Assembly: GCF_049059935.1 (NCBI RefSeq)
Contig: NZ_JBMGQR010000001.1
Coordinates: 152,809-216,808, forward strand
Source of the DNA: JAURVT01 sp049059935
GTDB lineage: Bacteria > Actinomycetota > Actinomycetes > Propionibacteriales > Nocardioidaceae
Direction: 5' to 3'
DNA: 64,000 nucleotides
The stretch's first letter is position 1. Every line of letters begins with the position of its first letter. Below, in pieces: positions 41,459 through 50,928 of the stretch. Position numbers and translations under genes: made by a program. The notes beneath the pieces were generated by a model. That model had not been told where the DNA came from. It made no database searches and worked only from the letters and a program-made list of their open reading frames with translations.

Positions 41459-42688
41459 GTGGACGACCGCCCTGCACCCGCGCCCGTGCTGCACGAGCCG
41501 ACGGTCTCGCTGACCCTCACCGGACGTGACCAGCCGGGCGTCACCCAGGTCCTGTTCGAGGCGCTCGCACCGCTCGGCGTCGAGGTGATCGACATCGAGC
41601 AGCTGGTCATCCGAGGCCGCCTGGTGCTCGGCGTCCTGCTGACCCAGCCCGAGGACCGTCCCACGTTCGACGCCGCCATCGACGCGGTGCGCACCCGGCT
41701 CGGCGTGGACGTCGACGTCGAGCCCGGCACCGGCGACAACCGTCCCCGGCGCCACGGACGCTCGCACGTCACCGTGCTCGGGATGCCGCTGCTGCCGGGG
41801 GCCTTCGCCGCCGTCGCCGCCCGGATCGCCGAGACCGGTGCCAACATCGACCGCATCGTCCGGATGGCGCGCTACCCCGTCACCGCCATCGACCTCGACG
41901 TGTCGGGCGCCGAGCCCGACCGCCTGCGCACGGCGCTGGCCACCGAGGCCGCCGCCCAGGGCATCGACGTCGCCGTCCAGGAGCTCGGGATGCAGCGGCA
42001 CGCCCAGCGCCTGGTGGTGATGGACGTCGACTCGACCCTCATCCAGGGCGAGGTGATCGAGATGCTCGCCGCCCACGCCGGCTGCGAGCAGCAGGTCGCG
42101 CAGGTCACCGAGGCCGCCATGCGCGGCGAGATCGACTTCGCCGAGTCCCTCGAGCAGCGCGTCGCCCTGCTCGCCGGCACGCCCGTCTCGGCGCTCGACG
42201 ACGTGTACGCCAACCTCGTCTACAGCCGCGGGGCGAAGACGATGGTGCGCACCCTCAAGCGACTGGGCTACCGCTTCGCGCTCGTCAGCGGCGGCTTCAC
42301 CCAGGTGATCGAGCGGATCGCCGCCGACCTCGGCGTCGACTACTTCGCGGCCAACGACCTGCAGGTGGCCGACGGCGTCCTCACCGGACGCGTCGAGGGG
42401 ACCGTCGTCGACCGGGCCGGCAAGGCCACCGCCCTGCGCCGCTTCGCCGAGCAGGCCGGCATCCCCGTCGCCCACACCGTGGCCATCGGCGACGGCGCCA
42501 ACGACCTCGACATGCTCGGCGCCGCCGGCCTCGGCATCGCGTTCAACGCCAAGCCCGTCGTCCGCGAGGCCGCCGACACCTCCCTGACCGTCCCCTACCT
42601 CGACGCCATCGTCTACCTCCTCGGCATCACCCGCGAGGAGATCGAGTACGCCGACGACCTCGAGGGGTTCGACCGAGTCGACCACTAG
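41459..42688 (+). CDS. serB: Phosphoserine phosphatase with ACT domains
   Basis: 409 residues, like the actinobacterial SerB2 form. Two ACT-type regions (about 15-90 and 100-175; TGRDQPGVTQVLFEAL and VLGMPLLPGAFAAVAARI) sense serine, then a HAD phosphatase: MDVDST with Asp189 nucleophile and Asp191, LVSGGFTQV and GDGANDLDML. Makes serine from phosphoserine. GTG 41459 follows TAGGCT by eight bases. Confidence 0.96.
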   Translation: MDDRPAPAPVLHEPTVSLTLTGRDQPGVTQVLFEALAPLGVEVIDIEQLVIRGRLVLGVLLTQPEDRPTFDAAIDAVRTRLGVDVDVEPGTGDNRPRRHGRSHVTVLGMPLLPGAFAAVAARIAETGANIDRIVRMARYPVTAIDLDVSGAEPDRLRTALATEAAAQGIDVAVQELGMQRHAQRLVVMDVDSTLIQGEVIEMLAAHAGCEQQVAQVTEAAMRGEIDFAESLEQRVALLAGTPVSALDDVYANLVYSRGAKTMVRTLKRLGYRFALVSGGFTQVIERIAADLGVDYFAANDLQVADGVLTGRVEGTVVDRAGKATALRRFAEQAGIPVAHTVAIGDGANDLDMLGAAGLGIAFNAKPVVREAADTSLTVPYLDAIVYLLGITREEIEYADDLEGFDRVDH

Positions 42689-42757
42689 CAACGGCGGCAA
42701 CCACGGATCGGAGCCGTCGTGCGAGCACCCCGACGGCCGGAGCGCTGGTGACCTCCG

Positions 42758-42812
42758 CAGCGGTGGGTATGCCCCCACGATCGGCCGGTTCCTGGGGCCA
42801 TACCCACCGCTG
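42758..42812. terminator. Intergenic hairpin after serB
   Basis: CAGCGGTGGGTATG at 42758-42771 and its exact complement at 42799-42812, extended by CCCCA/TGGGG. It lies between convergent serB and the sixA-like gene and likely stops transcription; there is no T-run. Confidence 0.6.
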
Positions 42813-42840
42813 ACCCGCGACGGGGCGTAGCGGCGCGCGC

Positions 42841-42856
42841 CGCGGGACGTCCCGCG
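42841..42856. other. 16-bp exact palindrome in the serB/sixA spacer
   Basis: CGCGGGACGTCCCGCG, perfect, between the two larger hairpins. Could be chance in GC-rich DNA or part of the composite element. Confidence 0.35.
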
Positions 42857-42864
42857 CGACGGCG

Positions 42865-42960
42865 CCGATCTGTCAGTTCTGCACGACCCGTCCGCCCGGA
42901 GGTCCTGTCGCTGCGGGCAGGTGGGCGGGGCGGACGGGCCACGCAGAACTGCCGGATCGG
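42865..42960. terminator. Second long hairpin of the serB/sixA spacer
   Basis: Outer arms 42865-42882 and 42943-42960 agree at 16 of 18 positions (CCGATC...CAGTTCTGC), and inner arms CCCGTCCGCCC (42887-42897) and GGGCGGACGGG (42928-42938) are exact. The structure ends 25 bases before the sixA-like stop codon, so it probably ends that minus-strand transcript or serves both. Confidence 0.6.
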
Positions 42961-42984
42961 CTCCTTGGCTGGGGTTGCTTGTCT

Positions 42985-43497
42985 TCAGTACTCGCGGGGG
43001 GTGACGAAGGCGGTCAGGTCTCCGCCGGGAGCCCCCCACTCCGCAAGACCGACGACCGCACATCCGCAGGTGGGGAGACCTTGGAGGCTGAGGCGGTCGT
43101 GGGTCTCCCCCGGGGTGTCGGCCAGCTGGAGGGCCAGGGCGGTCATGGTGGGGTTGTGGCCGACGACGAGGACGGTGCGGACCTCGGGGTCGGTGTCGGC
43201 GACGACGGCCCGCGCCTCGTCGGAGCCGGCGGCGTAGAGGTCGTCGCGCACCTCCACCTCGACGTCCAGCGCCTCCAGGCTCGGGGCCAGCTGCTCCCAC
43301 GTCGCGGTGGTGCGGGCGGCCGAGGAGACGTAGGCCACGGCGGGCGCCGCAAGCGCCAGCCCGGCGATCCAGGTGCCGAGGCGCGAGGCGTCCTCGAGGC
43401 CGCGGTCGGCCAGGCGGCGCGCGTGGTCCGTGGGGCCGGACTGCTCGGCCTTGCCGTGCCTGACGATGACGAGATGGCGTCCGAGGGTGTCGTCCAT
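42985..43497 (-). CDS. SixA-like histidine phosphatase
   Basis: 170 residues: HLVIVRHGKAE (the RHG His nucleophile), SSAARTTATWE (second Arg) and VVGHNPTM (second catalytic His). Short length and lack of an insert fit the phosphohistidine phosphatase SixA subgroup. Target unknown. ATG 43497 gives MDDTLGRHLVIVRHG; an upstream in-frame ATG at 43536 is less likely. Confidence 0.9.
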   Translation of the reverse strand: MDDTLGRHLVIVRHGKAEQSGPTDHARRLADRGLEDASRLGTWIAGLALAAPAVAYVSSAARTTATWEQLAPSLEALDVEVEVRDDLYAAGSDEARAVVADTDPEVRTVLVVGHNPTMTALALQLADTPGETHDRLSLQGLPTCGCAVVGLAEWGAPGGDLTAFVTPREY

Positions 43498-43629
43498 GGC
43501 GACATCGTGCCCGACGTGTGCACGACGGGCGAACACCGTCGGCTGCGAGTGGGCTCGAGGTGCGTCGTCACCACCTGGGTGCCACGCTGGAGGAGTACGT
43601 CAGTCCACTTCACCAGAAGGAGGGTCCTC

Positions 43630-43803
43630 ATGGGCCTCGGAGACAAGATCAGCAACGCGGCAGAGGACCTCAAGGGCAAGGCCAAGGAGGCCGTCGGCGA
43701 CGCCAAGAACGACGACAGCCTCAAGGCCGAGGGCAAGGCCGACCAGAGCAAGTCCTCGGCCAAGCAGGCCGGCGAGAACGTCAAGGACGCCTTCAAGAAG
43801 TGA
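43630..43803 (+). CDS. CsbD family stress-response protein
   Basis: 57 residues: MGLGDKISNAAEDLKGKAKEA, charged and Lys/Ala-rich like CsbD proteins, which are often under stress sigma factors. Role unknown. AAGGAGG seven bases ahead of ATG 43630. A strong hairpin 35 bases downstream ends the transcript. Confidence 0.93.
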   Translation: MGLGDKISNAAEDLKGKAKEAVGDAKNDDSLKAEGKADQSKSSAKQAGENVKDAFKK

Positions 43804-43838
43804 CGTCCCCGCGCTGACGCCTCACCGCGTCGCGCACC

Positions 43839-43873
43839 ACGAACGCCCCGACCGTCACGGTCGGGGCGTTCGT
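43839..43873. terminator. Bidirectional hairpin terminator, csbD/fabI
   Basis: ACGAACGCCCCGACCG, a TCA loop, then its exact 16-base complement. It lies between convergent genes, 17 bases from the fabI stop. Confidence 0.8.
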
Positions 43874-43890
43874 GCGTCCGGAGCCTGCGC

Positions 43891-44670
43891 TCAGACGCCC
43901 ATCGCGTGGTAGCCGCCGTCGACGTGGACGATCTCGCCCGTGGTCGCGGGGAAGAAGTCGCTCATCAGGCCCACGACCGTCTTCGCGGTGGGCTCGGTGT
44001 CGGTGTTGTCCCACCCGAGCGGCGCGCGCTCGGACCACACGCCCTCGATCTCCTCCATCCCCGGGATGGCCTTGGCGGCCAGCGTCTTGAGCGGGCCGGC
44101 CGACACGAGGTTCACGCGGATGCCCTCGGGGCCGAGGTCGCGCGCCAGGTAGCGCGCGCACGACTCCAGGCCCGCCTTGGCGATGCCCATCCAGTCGTAC
44201 GCCGGCCACGCCACGGTGGCGTCGAACGTCATGCCGACGACGGTGCCGCCGGGCGACAGCAGCGGACGGGTGGCCGCGGCGAGGCTCATCAACGAGTACG
44301 CCGACACCTGGACGGCCTGCGACACGTCGGCCCACGGGCCGGTCATGAACTTGCCGCCGAGGATGGTCTCGGGATTGCCGTAGGCGATCGAGTGGAAGAC
44401 GCCGTCGAGGCCGTCCTCGAAGCCCGGGACGGCGCGCACGGCGTCGGCCAGGCCGTCGAGGTGCGACTGGTCGGTGACGTCGAGCTCGAGCACCTCGGCG
44501 GGCTCGGGCAGCCGCTTGACGATGCGTCGCGTGATGCCGAGCGCGCGCCCGAAGTTGGAGACCACGACGGTGGCTCCCTGCTCCTGGGCGATGCGGGCGA
44601 CCGCGAACGCGATCGAGTTGTCCATCGTCACGCCGGTGACGAGCAGCTTCTTGCCGTCGAGGATGCCCAC
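43891..44670 (-). CDS. fabI: Enoyl-[acyl-carrier-protein] reductase (InhA/FabI type)
   Basis: 259 residues. The NADH site begins LLVTGVTMDNSIAF. The catalytic pair falls at Tyr158 and Lys165 (YDWMGIAK), the same numbers as in mycobacterial InhA, and Ser94 (HSIAYG) matches the isoniazid-related position. It performs the last reduction in fatty-acid elongation. Gene order fabG then fabI, 45 bases apart, matches the mabA-inhA operon of actinomycetes. Confidence 0.96.
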   Translation of the reverse strand: MGILDGKKLLVTGVTMDNSIAFAVARIAQEQGATVVVSNFGRALGITRRIVKRLPEPAEVLELDVTDQSHLDGLADAVRAVPGFEDGLDGVFHSIAYGNPETILGGKFMTGPWADVSQAVQVSAYSLMSLAAATRPLLSPGGTVVGMTFDATVAWPAYDWMGIAKAGLESCARYLARDLGPEGIRVNLVSAGPLKTLAAKAIPGMEEIEGVWSERAPLGWDNTDTEPTAKTVVGLMSDFFPATTGEIVHVDGGYHAMGV

Positions 44671-44715
44671 GGGTGCTCCTTGCTGGGGGTCGGTGCGGGG
44701 GTGTGAGGGGGTGGG

Positions 44716-45420
44716 TCAGTGACCCATGCCGAGGCCGCCGTCGACCGGCAGCACGGCGCCGGTGACGTAGGCAGCCGCGTCGGACGCGACGAAGACGCAG
44801 ACGCCCGCCACCTCGTCGACGCTCGCGTAGCGCTTGAGCGGGATGGCCGCCTTGTACTCCTCGCGCTGGGCCTCGGGCAGCTCGGCGGTCATGTCGGTCT
44901 CGACGAAGCCGGGCGCGACGACGTTGGCGGTGATGCCGCGGCTGCCGAGCTCACGGGCGAGCGAGCGCGCCATGCCGACCAGGCCCGACTTGGACGCCGC
45001 GTAGTTGACCTGGCCGGCGCTGCCGAGCAGGCCGACCACCGACGAGATGAACACGATGCGGCCGCGCTTGAGGCGCAGCATGCCCTTGGCAGCGCGCTTG
45101 GCGACGCGGAACGAGCCGGTGAGGTTGGTCGCGAGGACGCTGTCCCAGTCGTCGTCGGACATCCGCAGCACCAGGGTGTCGCGGGTGATGCCGGCGTTGG
45201 CGACGAGCACCTCGACGGGTCCCTGCTGCGCCTCGATCTCGGCGAACGCGGCGTCGACCTGGGCGGCGTCGGTGACGTCGCAGCGGACGCCGAGGAAGCC
45301 CTCGGGCGGCTCGCCGGAGCGATAGGTGACCGCCACGTCGTCGCCGGCCTCACGGAACGCCTGGGCGATCGCGAGTCCGATGCCTCGGTTGCCTCCGGTG
45401 ACGAGGACGGACCTGCCCAC
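44716..45420 (-). CDS. fabG: 3-oxoacyl-[acyl-carrier-protein] reductase
   Basis: 234 residues: TGGNRGIG (8-15), NAGITRD, Ser126/127 in FISSVVG, Tyr140 and Lys144 (YAASK) and C-terminal TGAVLPVDGG. It reduces beta-ketoacyl-ACP with NADPH. GTG 45420 has GGAGG upstream. Located directly ahead of fabI, as in the MabA-InhA pair. Confidence 0.94.
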   Translation of the reverse strand: MGRSVLVTGGNRGIGLAIAQAFREAGDDVAVTYRSGEPPEGFLGVRCDVTDAAQVDAAFAEIEAQQGPVEVLVANAGITRDTLVLRMSDDDWDSVLATNLTGSFRVAKRAAKGMLRLKRGRIVFISSVVGLLGSAGQVNYAASKSGLVGMARSLARELGSRGITANVVAPGFVETDMTAELPEAQREEYKAAIPLKRYASVDEVAGVCVFVASDAAAYVTGAVLPVDGGLGMGH

Positions 45421-45501
45421 ACGTGCCTCCAGCTGTCGGGGTCGAAGTTCGCTGTGACGCTATCGGCTACCAGGCGGTAGGCGTAATCACGGGGCCCGCT
45501 G

Positions 45502-45717
45502 CTACTCGTCGTCCTCGAGGCGGAAGCCGATCTTCATCGTCACCTGGTAGTGCGTGGGGTCGTCGCCCGTGATCTGCCCGCGGATGCCGGTGACCTCGAA
45601 CCAGTCGAGGTGGCGCAGCGTCTGGCTGGCGCGGTTGATCCCGTTGGTGATGGCCTGGTCGACGCCGTCCGGGGACGTGCCGACGATCTCGCTGATGCGG
45701 TACGTGCGGTCGCTCAT
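45502..45717 (-). CDS. Dodecin family flavin-binding protein
   Basis: 71 residues of the dodecin fold: YRISEIVGTSPDGVDQAITNGINRASQTL, LDWFEVTGIRGQI and a final beta-strand HYQVTMKIGFRLE. The Trp in LDWFEV stacks flavin rings. Dodecamers store FMN or related flavins. ATG 45717. Confidence 0.95.
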   Translation of the reverse strand: MSDRTYRISEIVGTSPDGVDQAITNGINRASQTLRHLDWFEVTGIRGQITGDDPTHYQVTMKIGFRLEDDE

Positions 45718-45792
45718 GGGGACATCATGGTGGATCGGGGTGGACCCGGTGCGATCGGTCCGAGGCGATCTGAACTCTGCCCGGCCCGGGCG

Positions 45793-45798
45793 TACCGT
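45793..45798 (+). promoter_or_regulatory. -10 box of a leaderless transcript (DUF3099 gene)
   Basis: TACCGT, seven bases before the ATG at 45806. Confidence 0.5.
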
Positions 45799-45805
45799 GG
45801 AAGAC

Positions 45806-46102
45806 ATGGAGAACCGCAAGGACGACACCGTCAGCATCACGAGTGCGCGTCCCGGCCGAAGCGTGGATCTGCGCAACCGACAGACCCGTTACCTCGTCTC
45901 GATGATGATCCGCACCGTCTGCTTCGTCCTGGCCGTGGTGGCCTCGGGTCCGCTGCGCTGGATCTTCATCTTCGGCGCCGTGTTCCTGCCGTACGTGGCC
46001 GTGATCTTCGCCAACACGAGCAGCGAGGGCGACAGCGTCGACCCCGACGTCATCACCCCCGAGCCGATCGGCGAGATCGGCTCCACCGAGCCGCGCCGCT
46101 GA
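45806..46102 (+). CDS. DUF3099 family small membrane protein
   Basis: 98 residues: ITSARPGRSVDLRNRQTRYL, the DUF3099 start, then two membrane helices (about 33-49 and 52-70) and an acidic tail. Function unknown; confined to actinomycetes as far as I know. Its start is set by the leaderless box. Confidence 0.88.
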   Translation: MENRKDDTVSITSARPGRSVDLRNRQTRYLVSMMIRTVCFVLAVVASGPLRWIFIFGAVFLPYVAVIFANTSSEGDSVDPDVITPEPIGEIGSTEPRR

Positions 46103-46115
46103 CACCGGCCGAGGC

Positions 46116-46328
46116 TCAGACGGCGTCGACCGTCCTGGTCTCCTTGTAGAAGCCGCGCGCCGACAGGAACGCCCGCAGCGTGAGCTCGTGCTCGGGGCAC
46201 GCCAGCCACGTCTTGCGTCGCTCGGGCGTGTGGATCTTGGGGTTGTTCCACAGCACCGCGTGCGTCGCGGGCTCCTGGCATCCCTTGGCCGAGCAGACGA
46301 GCGGGCCCTCGGGGGCGGCGTCGGTCAC
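46116..46328 (-). CDS. Small Cys-containing protein downstream of moaA (70 aa)
   Basis: 70 residues: LVCSAKGCQEPATHAVLWNN, then HTPERRKTWLACPEHELTLRAFL. Three Cys and several His (C-x4-C and C-x2-H) could bind zinc. I have seen this type carried downstream of moaA or SURF1 in actinomycetes but cannot name a function. GTG 46328 lies eight bases after the moaA stop codon begins, so it is the second gene of a moaA operon. Confidence 0.75.
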   Translation of the reverse strand: MTDAAPEGPLVCSAKGCQEPATHAVLWNNPKIHTPERRKTWLACPEHELTLRAFLSARGFYKETRTVDAV

Positions 46329-46335
46329 CGGCGTC

Positions 46336-47349
46336 TCAGCCGCCGATCGCGGACATGGGGCGCACGGGCTGCAGGAAGCCGACGTCGTCGATGCCGTGAC
46401 CGGGGAGCTTGGTCCACAGCGCCGCGCGCCAGCGCTCGGCGAGCTCGGCGTCGTCGGCTCCCCCGCGCAGCGCCGCGCGAAGGTCGGACTCCTCACGGGC
46501 GAACAGGCAGTTGCGCACCTGGCCGTCGGCGGTGAGCCGGACACGGTCGCAGTCGCCGCAGAACGGGCGCGTGACGGACGCGATGACGCCGACCGTCGCG
46601 GGGCCGCCGTCGACGGCGAACTCCTCGGCCGGGGCCGAGCCGCGGGCGCGGCCGGCGGGCGTGAGGTCGAACCGGGTGGCGAGGGTCGCGAAGATCTCGT
46701 CGGCGGTGATCATGCCCTCGCGGCTCCACTGGTGCTGCGCGTCGAGGGGCATCTGCTCGATGAAGCGCAGCTGGTAGTCGCGCTCGAGGCACCACTGCAG
46801 CAGCTCGGGTGCCTGGTCGTCGTTGACGCCGCGGAGGAGCACGGCGTTGATCTTGACCGGACGCAGGCCGGCGGCGTGGGCCGCCTCGAGGCCCGCGACG
46901 ACGTCCTTGAGACGGTCGCGGCGCGTGATCTCGAGGAAGGTCTCGGGACGGACGGTGTCGAGGCTGATGTTGACGCGGTCGAGGCCGGCGTCGGCGAGCG
47001 CCTGCGCGGTGTGCTTGAGGCCGAGGCCGTTGGAGGTGATGGACGTGCGGACGTCCGCGTCCATCGCCTTGACCGCCGAGATGATGCCGGGGAGGCCGCG
47101 GCGCAGCAGGGGCTCGCCGCCGGTGAAGCGCACCTCGGTCACGCCGAGCCGCTGCACCGCGACGCCGACGAGACGGATCATCTCGTCGTCGGTGAGCGTC
47201 TCCTCGGTGGGCATCCAGTCCAGGCCCTCGGCGGGCATGCAGTACTGGCAGCGCAGGTTGCAGCGGTCGGTGAGCGAGACCCGCAGGTCGGTGGCGACAC
47301 GCCCGTGACGGTCCACCAGCGGGGTCGTCTTCTCCAGGGAGGCGGTCAT
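46336..47349 (-). CDS. moaA: GTP 3',8-cyclase (molybdenum cofactor synthesis)
   Basis: 337 residues. Radical-SAM Cys30, Cys34 and Cys37 in DRCNLRCQYCMPAEG, second cluster Cys in PFCGDCDR and VRNCLF, and the C-terminal Gly-Gly needed for activity (MSAIGG). It converts GTP to the first pterin intermediate. ATG 47349 lies six bases after TAGACT. The SURF1 gene is divergent with a 72-base gap and its own leaderless box. Confidence 0.96.
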   Translation of the reverse strand: MTASLEKTTPLVDRHGRVATDLRVSLTDRCNLRCQYCMPAEGLDWMPTEETLTDDEMIRLVGVAVQRLGVTEVRFTGGEPLLRRGLPGIISAVKAMDADVRTSITSNGLGLKHTAQALADAGLDRVNISLDTVRPETFLEITRRDRLKDVVAGLEAAHAAGLRPVKINAVLLRGVNDDQAPELLQWCLERDYQLRFIEQMPLDAQHQWSREGMITADEIFATLATRFDLTPAGRARGSAPAEEFAVDGGPATVGVIASVTRPFCGDCDRVRLTADGQVRNCLFAREESDLRAALRGGADDAELAERWRAALWTKLPGHGIDDVGFLQPVRPMSAIGG

Positions 47350-47355
47350 CTGGCG

Positions 47356-47361
47356 AGTCTA
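47356..47361 (-). promoter_or_regulatory. -10 box of a leaderless transcript (moaA)
   Basis: TAGACT on the minus strand, six bases before the ATG at 47349. Confidence 0.55.
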
Positions 47362-47409
47362 CGGGCCGGTAGCCACATGGGCGCGTCCGTCCCCCACCCG
47401 CCCACCCGA

Positions 47410-47415
47410 TACCGT
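47410..47415 (+). promoter_or_regulatory. -10 box of a leaderless transcript (SURF1 gene)
   Basis: TACCGT, six bases before the GTG at 47422, which chooses that start over upstream in-frame codons. Confidence 0.5.
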
Positions 47416-47421
47416 CGTGAC

Positions 47422-48207
47422 GTGTACCGCTTCATGCTGAGCGCCCGCTGGCTCGGCTTCGCCGTGTTCGTGGCGCTCTTCGCCGGGCTGACGATCCGCC
47501 TGGGCTTCTGGCAGATGGACCGGTACCACCAGCGCGGCGAGGAGAACCGCGTCGTGGCGGCCAACCTCGACAGCGCGCCGGTGGGCATCGACGCCATCGA
47601 CGGCGACGGCCGCACCCCCACCTCGGAGGACGAGTGGAAGCGCGTCGAGGTGCGGGGCACCTACGACGTCGACAAGCAGGTCACCGTCAAGTACCAGACC
47701 CGCGACGCCGGCCCCGGCGTCGACGTCGTCACCCCCTTGGTGCTGGAGTCCGGACGCGCGGTGCTCGTCGACCGCGGCTGGACGGCCAGCCAGAACAGCG
47801 GCCAGAGCATCACCGAGGTGCCGGCGCCGCCCACCGGTCCGGTGACGGTGGTGGGCTGGTGGCGCGAGGACAGCGGCGCCAAGGACAGCGCCGTCGTCCC
47901 CTCGCGGGGCCAGGTGCGCGCGGTCTCGTCCGAGGGCATCGGCACCACGACCGACTACGACCTGCACCGCGGCTTCCTCGACCTGCGCACCCAGGACCCC
48001 GCACCGTCGCGCGACGACGCCCTGGTGGCCGAGCCGCGTCCGAGCCTGGGCATCGGCCCGAGCCTGTTCTACGCGTGGCAGTGGTGGTTCTTCGCCGCGA
48101 TGGCGATCACCGGCTACTTCTACTTCGCCTACGCCGAGGCGCACCCCAAGCCTCGACGCGGGTCGGCCGTGAAGGGCGAGCGCCGCCCCACGCCGACGTC
48201 GGTCTGA
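47422..48207 (+). CDS. SURF1 family protein
   Basis: 261 residues with membrane helices near each end (about 7-27 and 215-237) and an outer domain between. SURF1 marks: LGFWQMDRYHQRGEENR, DEWKRVEVRGTYD, AVLVDRGWTA and the closing SLFYAWQWWFFAAMAITGYFYF. It assists assembly of cytochrome c oxidase. GTG 47422. Confidence 0.94.
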   Translation: MYRFMLSARWLGFAVFVALFAGLTIRLGFWQMDRYHQRGEENRVVAANLDSAPVGIDAIDGDGRTPTSEDEWKRVEVRGTYDVDKQVTVKYQTRDAGPGVDVVTPLVLESGRAVLVDRGWTASQNSGQSITEVPAPPTGPVTVVGWWREDSGAKDSAVVPSRGQVRAVSSEGIGTTTDYDLHRGFLDLRTQDPAPSRDDALVAEPRPSLGIGPSLFYAWQWWFFAAMAITGYFYFAYAEAHPKPRRGSAVKGERRPTPTSV

Positions 48208-48210
48208 GCC

Positions 48211-49026
48211 TCAGCCCAGCAGGCTGGCGAGCATCCGGAGCAGGTCGGCCTGGGCGCGTCGCTCGGCCGCGGCCTGCTGCTCCAGGTCGCGCTCGGACGC
48301 CCCGAGCAGCAGGCCCTTGAGCGCGGTGATCGTCTGGTGGGGCGGCGTCGTCAGCGCGCCGACGAGCTCGCGGGCGGTTGACTCGAGGGCGTCGAGCGGC
48401 ACCACGGCGGTGGTGATCCCGAGCGCCTGCGCCTCCGCGGCCCCGATGGTGCGGGCCGTCGCGCAGATCTCGAGGGCGCGGGAGTAGCCGACGATCTCGA
48501 CCAGGGCCTTGGTGCCCGTCAGGTCGGGGACGATGCCGAGCGCCGACTCCTTCATGCAGAACTGGGCGTCCTCGGCCGCGACGCGCAGGTCGCACGCCAG
48601 GGCGAGCTGGAACCCGCCGCCCACCGCGTGGCCCTGGACGAGTGCGACGGAGACGAACTGCGGCGAGCGCAGCCAGGTGAACCCGCTCTGGTAGTCGGCG
48701 ATCTGCTCGTCGAGGCGCTCGTCGTCGAGGGCGGCGACCTCGGGGAACGTCCGCTCCCCCGGCACCCCCTCGGCGGTGAGCATGGCGCGGTCGAGACCGG
48801 CCGAGAACGACGCGCCCTCACCCCGCACCAGCACCACCCGGACGTCGGCCGGCACCGCACGTCCGATCGAGGCCAGGCCCCGCCACGTGCGCGGCGTCTG
48901 CGCGTTGCGGGCCTCCGGGCGCGTGAGCGTCACGGTCAGCACCGGCCCCTCGACCTCGGCGCGCAGGCCCGCCGCAGCGAGCTCCTCGGTGTCGAACAGC
49001 GGGCTGGGGCTCGTGGCGTCGCTCAT
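48211..49026 (-). CDS. Enoyl-CoA hydratase/isomerase family protein
   Basis: 271 residues of the crotonase superfamily: ASFSAGLDRAML (first oxyanion loop), GHAVGGGFQLALACDLRVAA and SALGIVPDLTGTKALVE. An Asp sits where many hydratases have a catalytic Glu (IVPDLTG), so the exact activity (hydratase, isomerase or other) is uncertain. ATG 49026 lies seven bases after TAGGGT. Confidence 0.9.
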   Translation of the reverse strand: MSDATSPSPLFDTEELAAAGLRAEVEGPVLTVTLTRPEARNAQTPRTWRGLASIGRAVPADVRVVLVRGEGASFSAGLDRAMLTAEGVPGERTFPEVAALDDERLDEQIADYQSGFTWLRSPQFVSVALVQGHAVGGGFQLALACDLRVAAEDAQFCMKESALGIVPDLTGTKALVEIVGYSRALEICATARTIGAAEAQALGITTAVVPLDALESTARELVGALTTPPHQTITALKGLLLGASERDLEQQAAAERRAQADLLRMLASLLG

Positions 49027-49033
49027 GCCGCCC

Positions 49034-49039
49034 ACCCTA
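49034..49039 (-). promoter_or_regulatory. -10 box of a leaderless transcript (enoyl-CoA hydratase-like gene)
   Basis: TAGGGT on the minus strand, seven bases before the ATG at 49026. Confidence 0.55.
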
Positions 49040-49093
49040 GGGCTACCGGCCGGTAGCCAGTCTCCGGGCCGAGCGGACCGGGCCGGACGGGAA

Positions 49094-49130
49094 ATCGGCG
49101 TATGGCCGGTCCAGGCGGCCATACGCCGAT
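49094..49130. terminator. Intergenic hairpin upstream of the enoyl-CoA hydratase-like gene
   Basis: ATCGGCGTATGGCC (49094-49107) and its exact complement (49117-49130) around a 9-base loop. It shares the core TATGGCC/GGCCATA with the serB hairpin at 42758. Confidence 0.6.
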
Positions 49131-49166
49131 CCTCCGGTCGTCTGGCCCACGCCCGTCCCCCGTCGC

Positions 49167-49244
49167 CGAGTGGCGCAAAACCCGACACGAGTGGCGCAAG
49201 TTCGGGCCCGGCACCGCGTGTCGACCCCGACTTTGCGCCACTCG
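49167..49244. repeat. Intergenic element with two competing stems
   Basis: CGAGTGGCGCAA occurs at 49167 and 49188, and the complement TTTGCGCCACTCG once at 49232-49244. The first copy pairs 13 of 13, helped by CGACACG (49183)/CGTGTCG (49217); the second copy pairs 17 of 19 with 49226-49244. The two folds exclude each other. It lies just past the ABC-F stop, so it may be a terminator. Confidence 0.6.
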
Positions 49245-49267
49245 CCGTGAAGGGGACGGCGGGCGGC

Positions 49268-50866
<1,599 letters not shown>

Positions 50867-50928
50867 CGAAGACTCAGCTCACTACGGGGACGGGGGCCGA
50901 CAGGGGCCGCAGCAGGCGGGGCCTGTCG

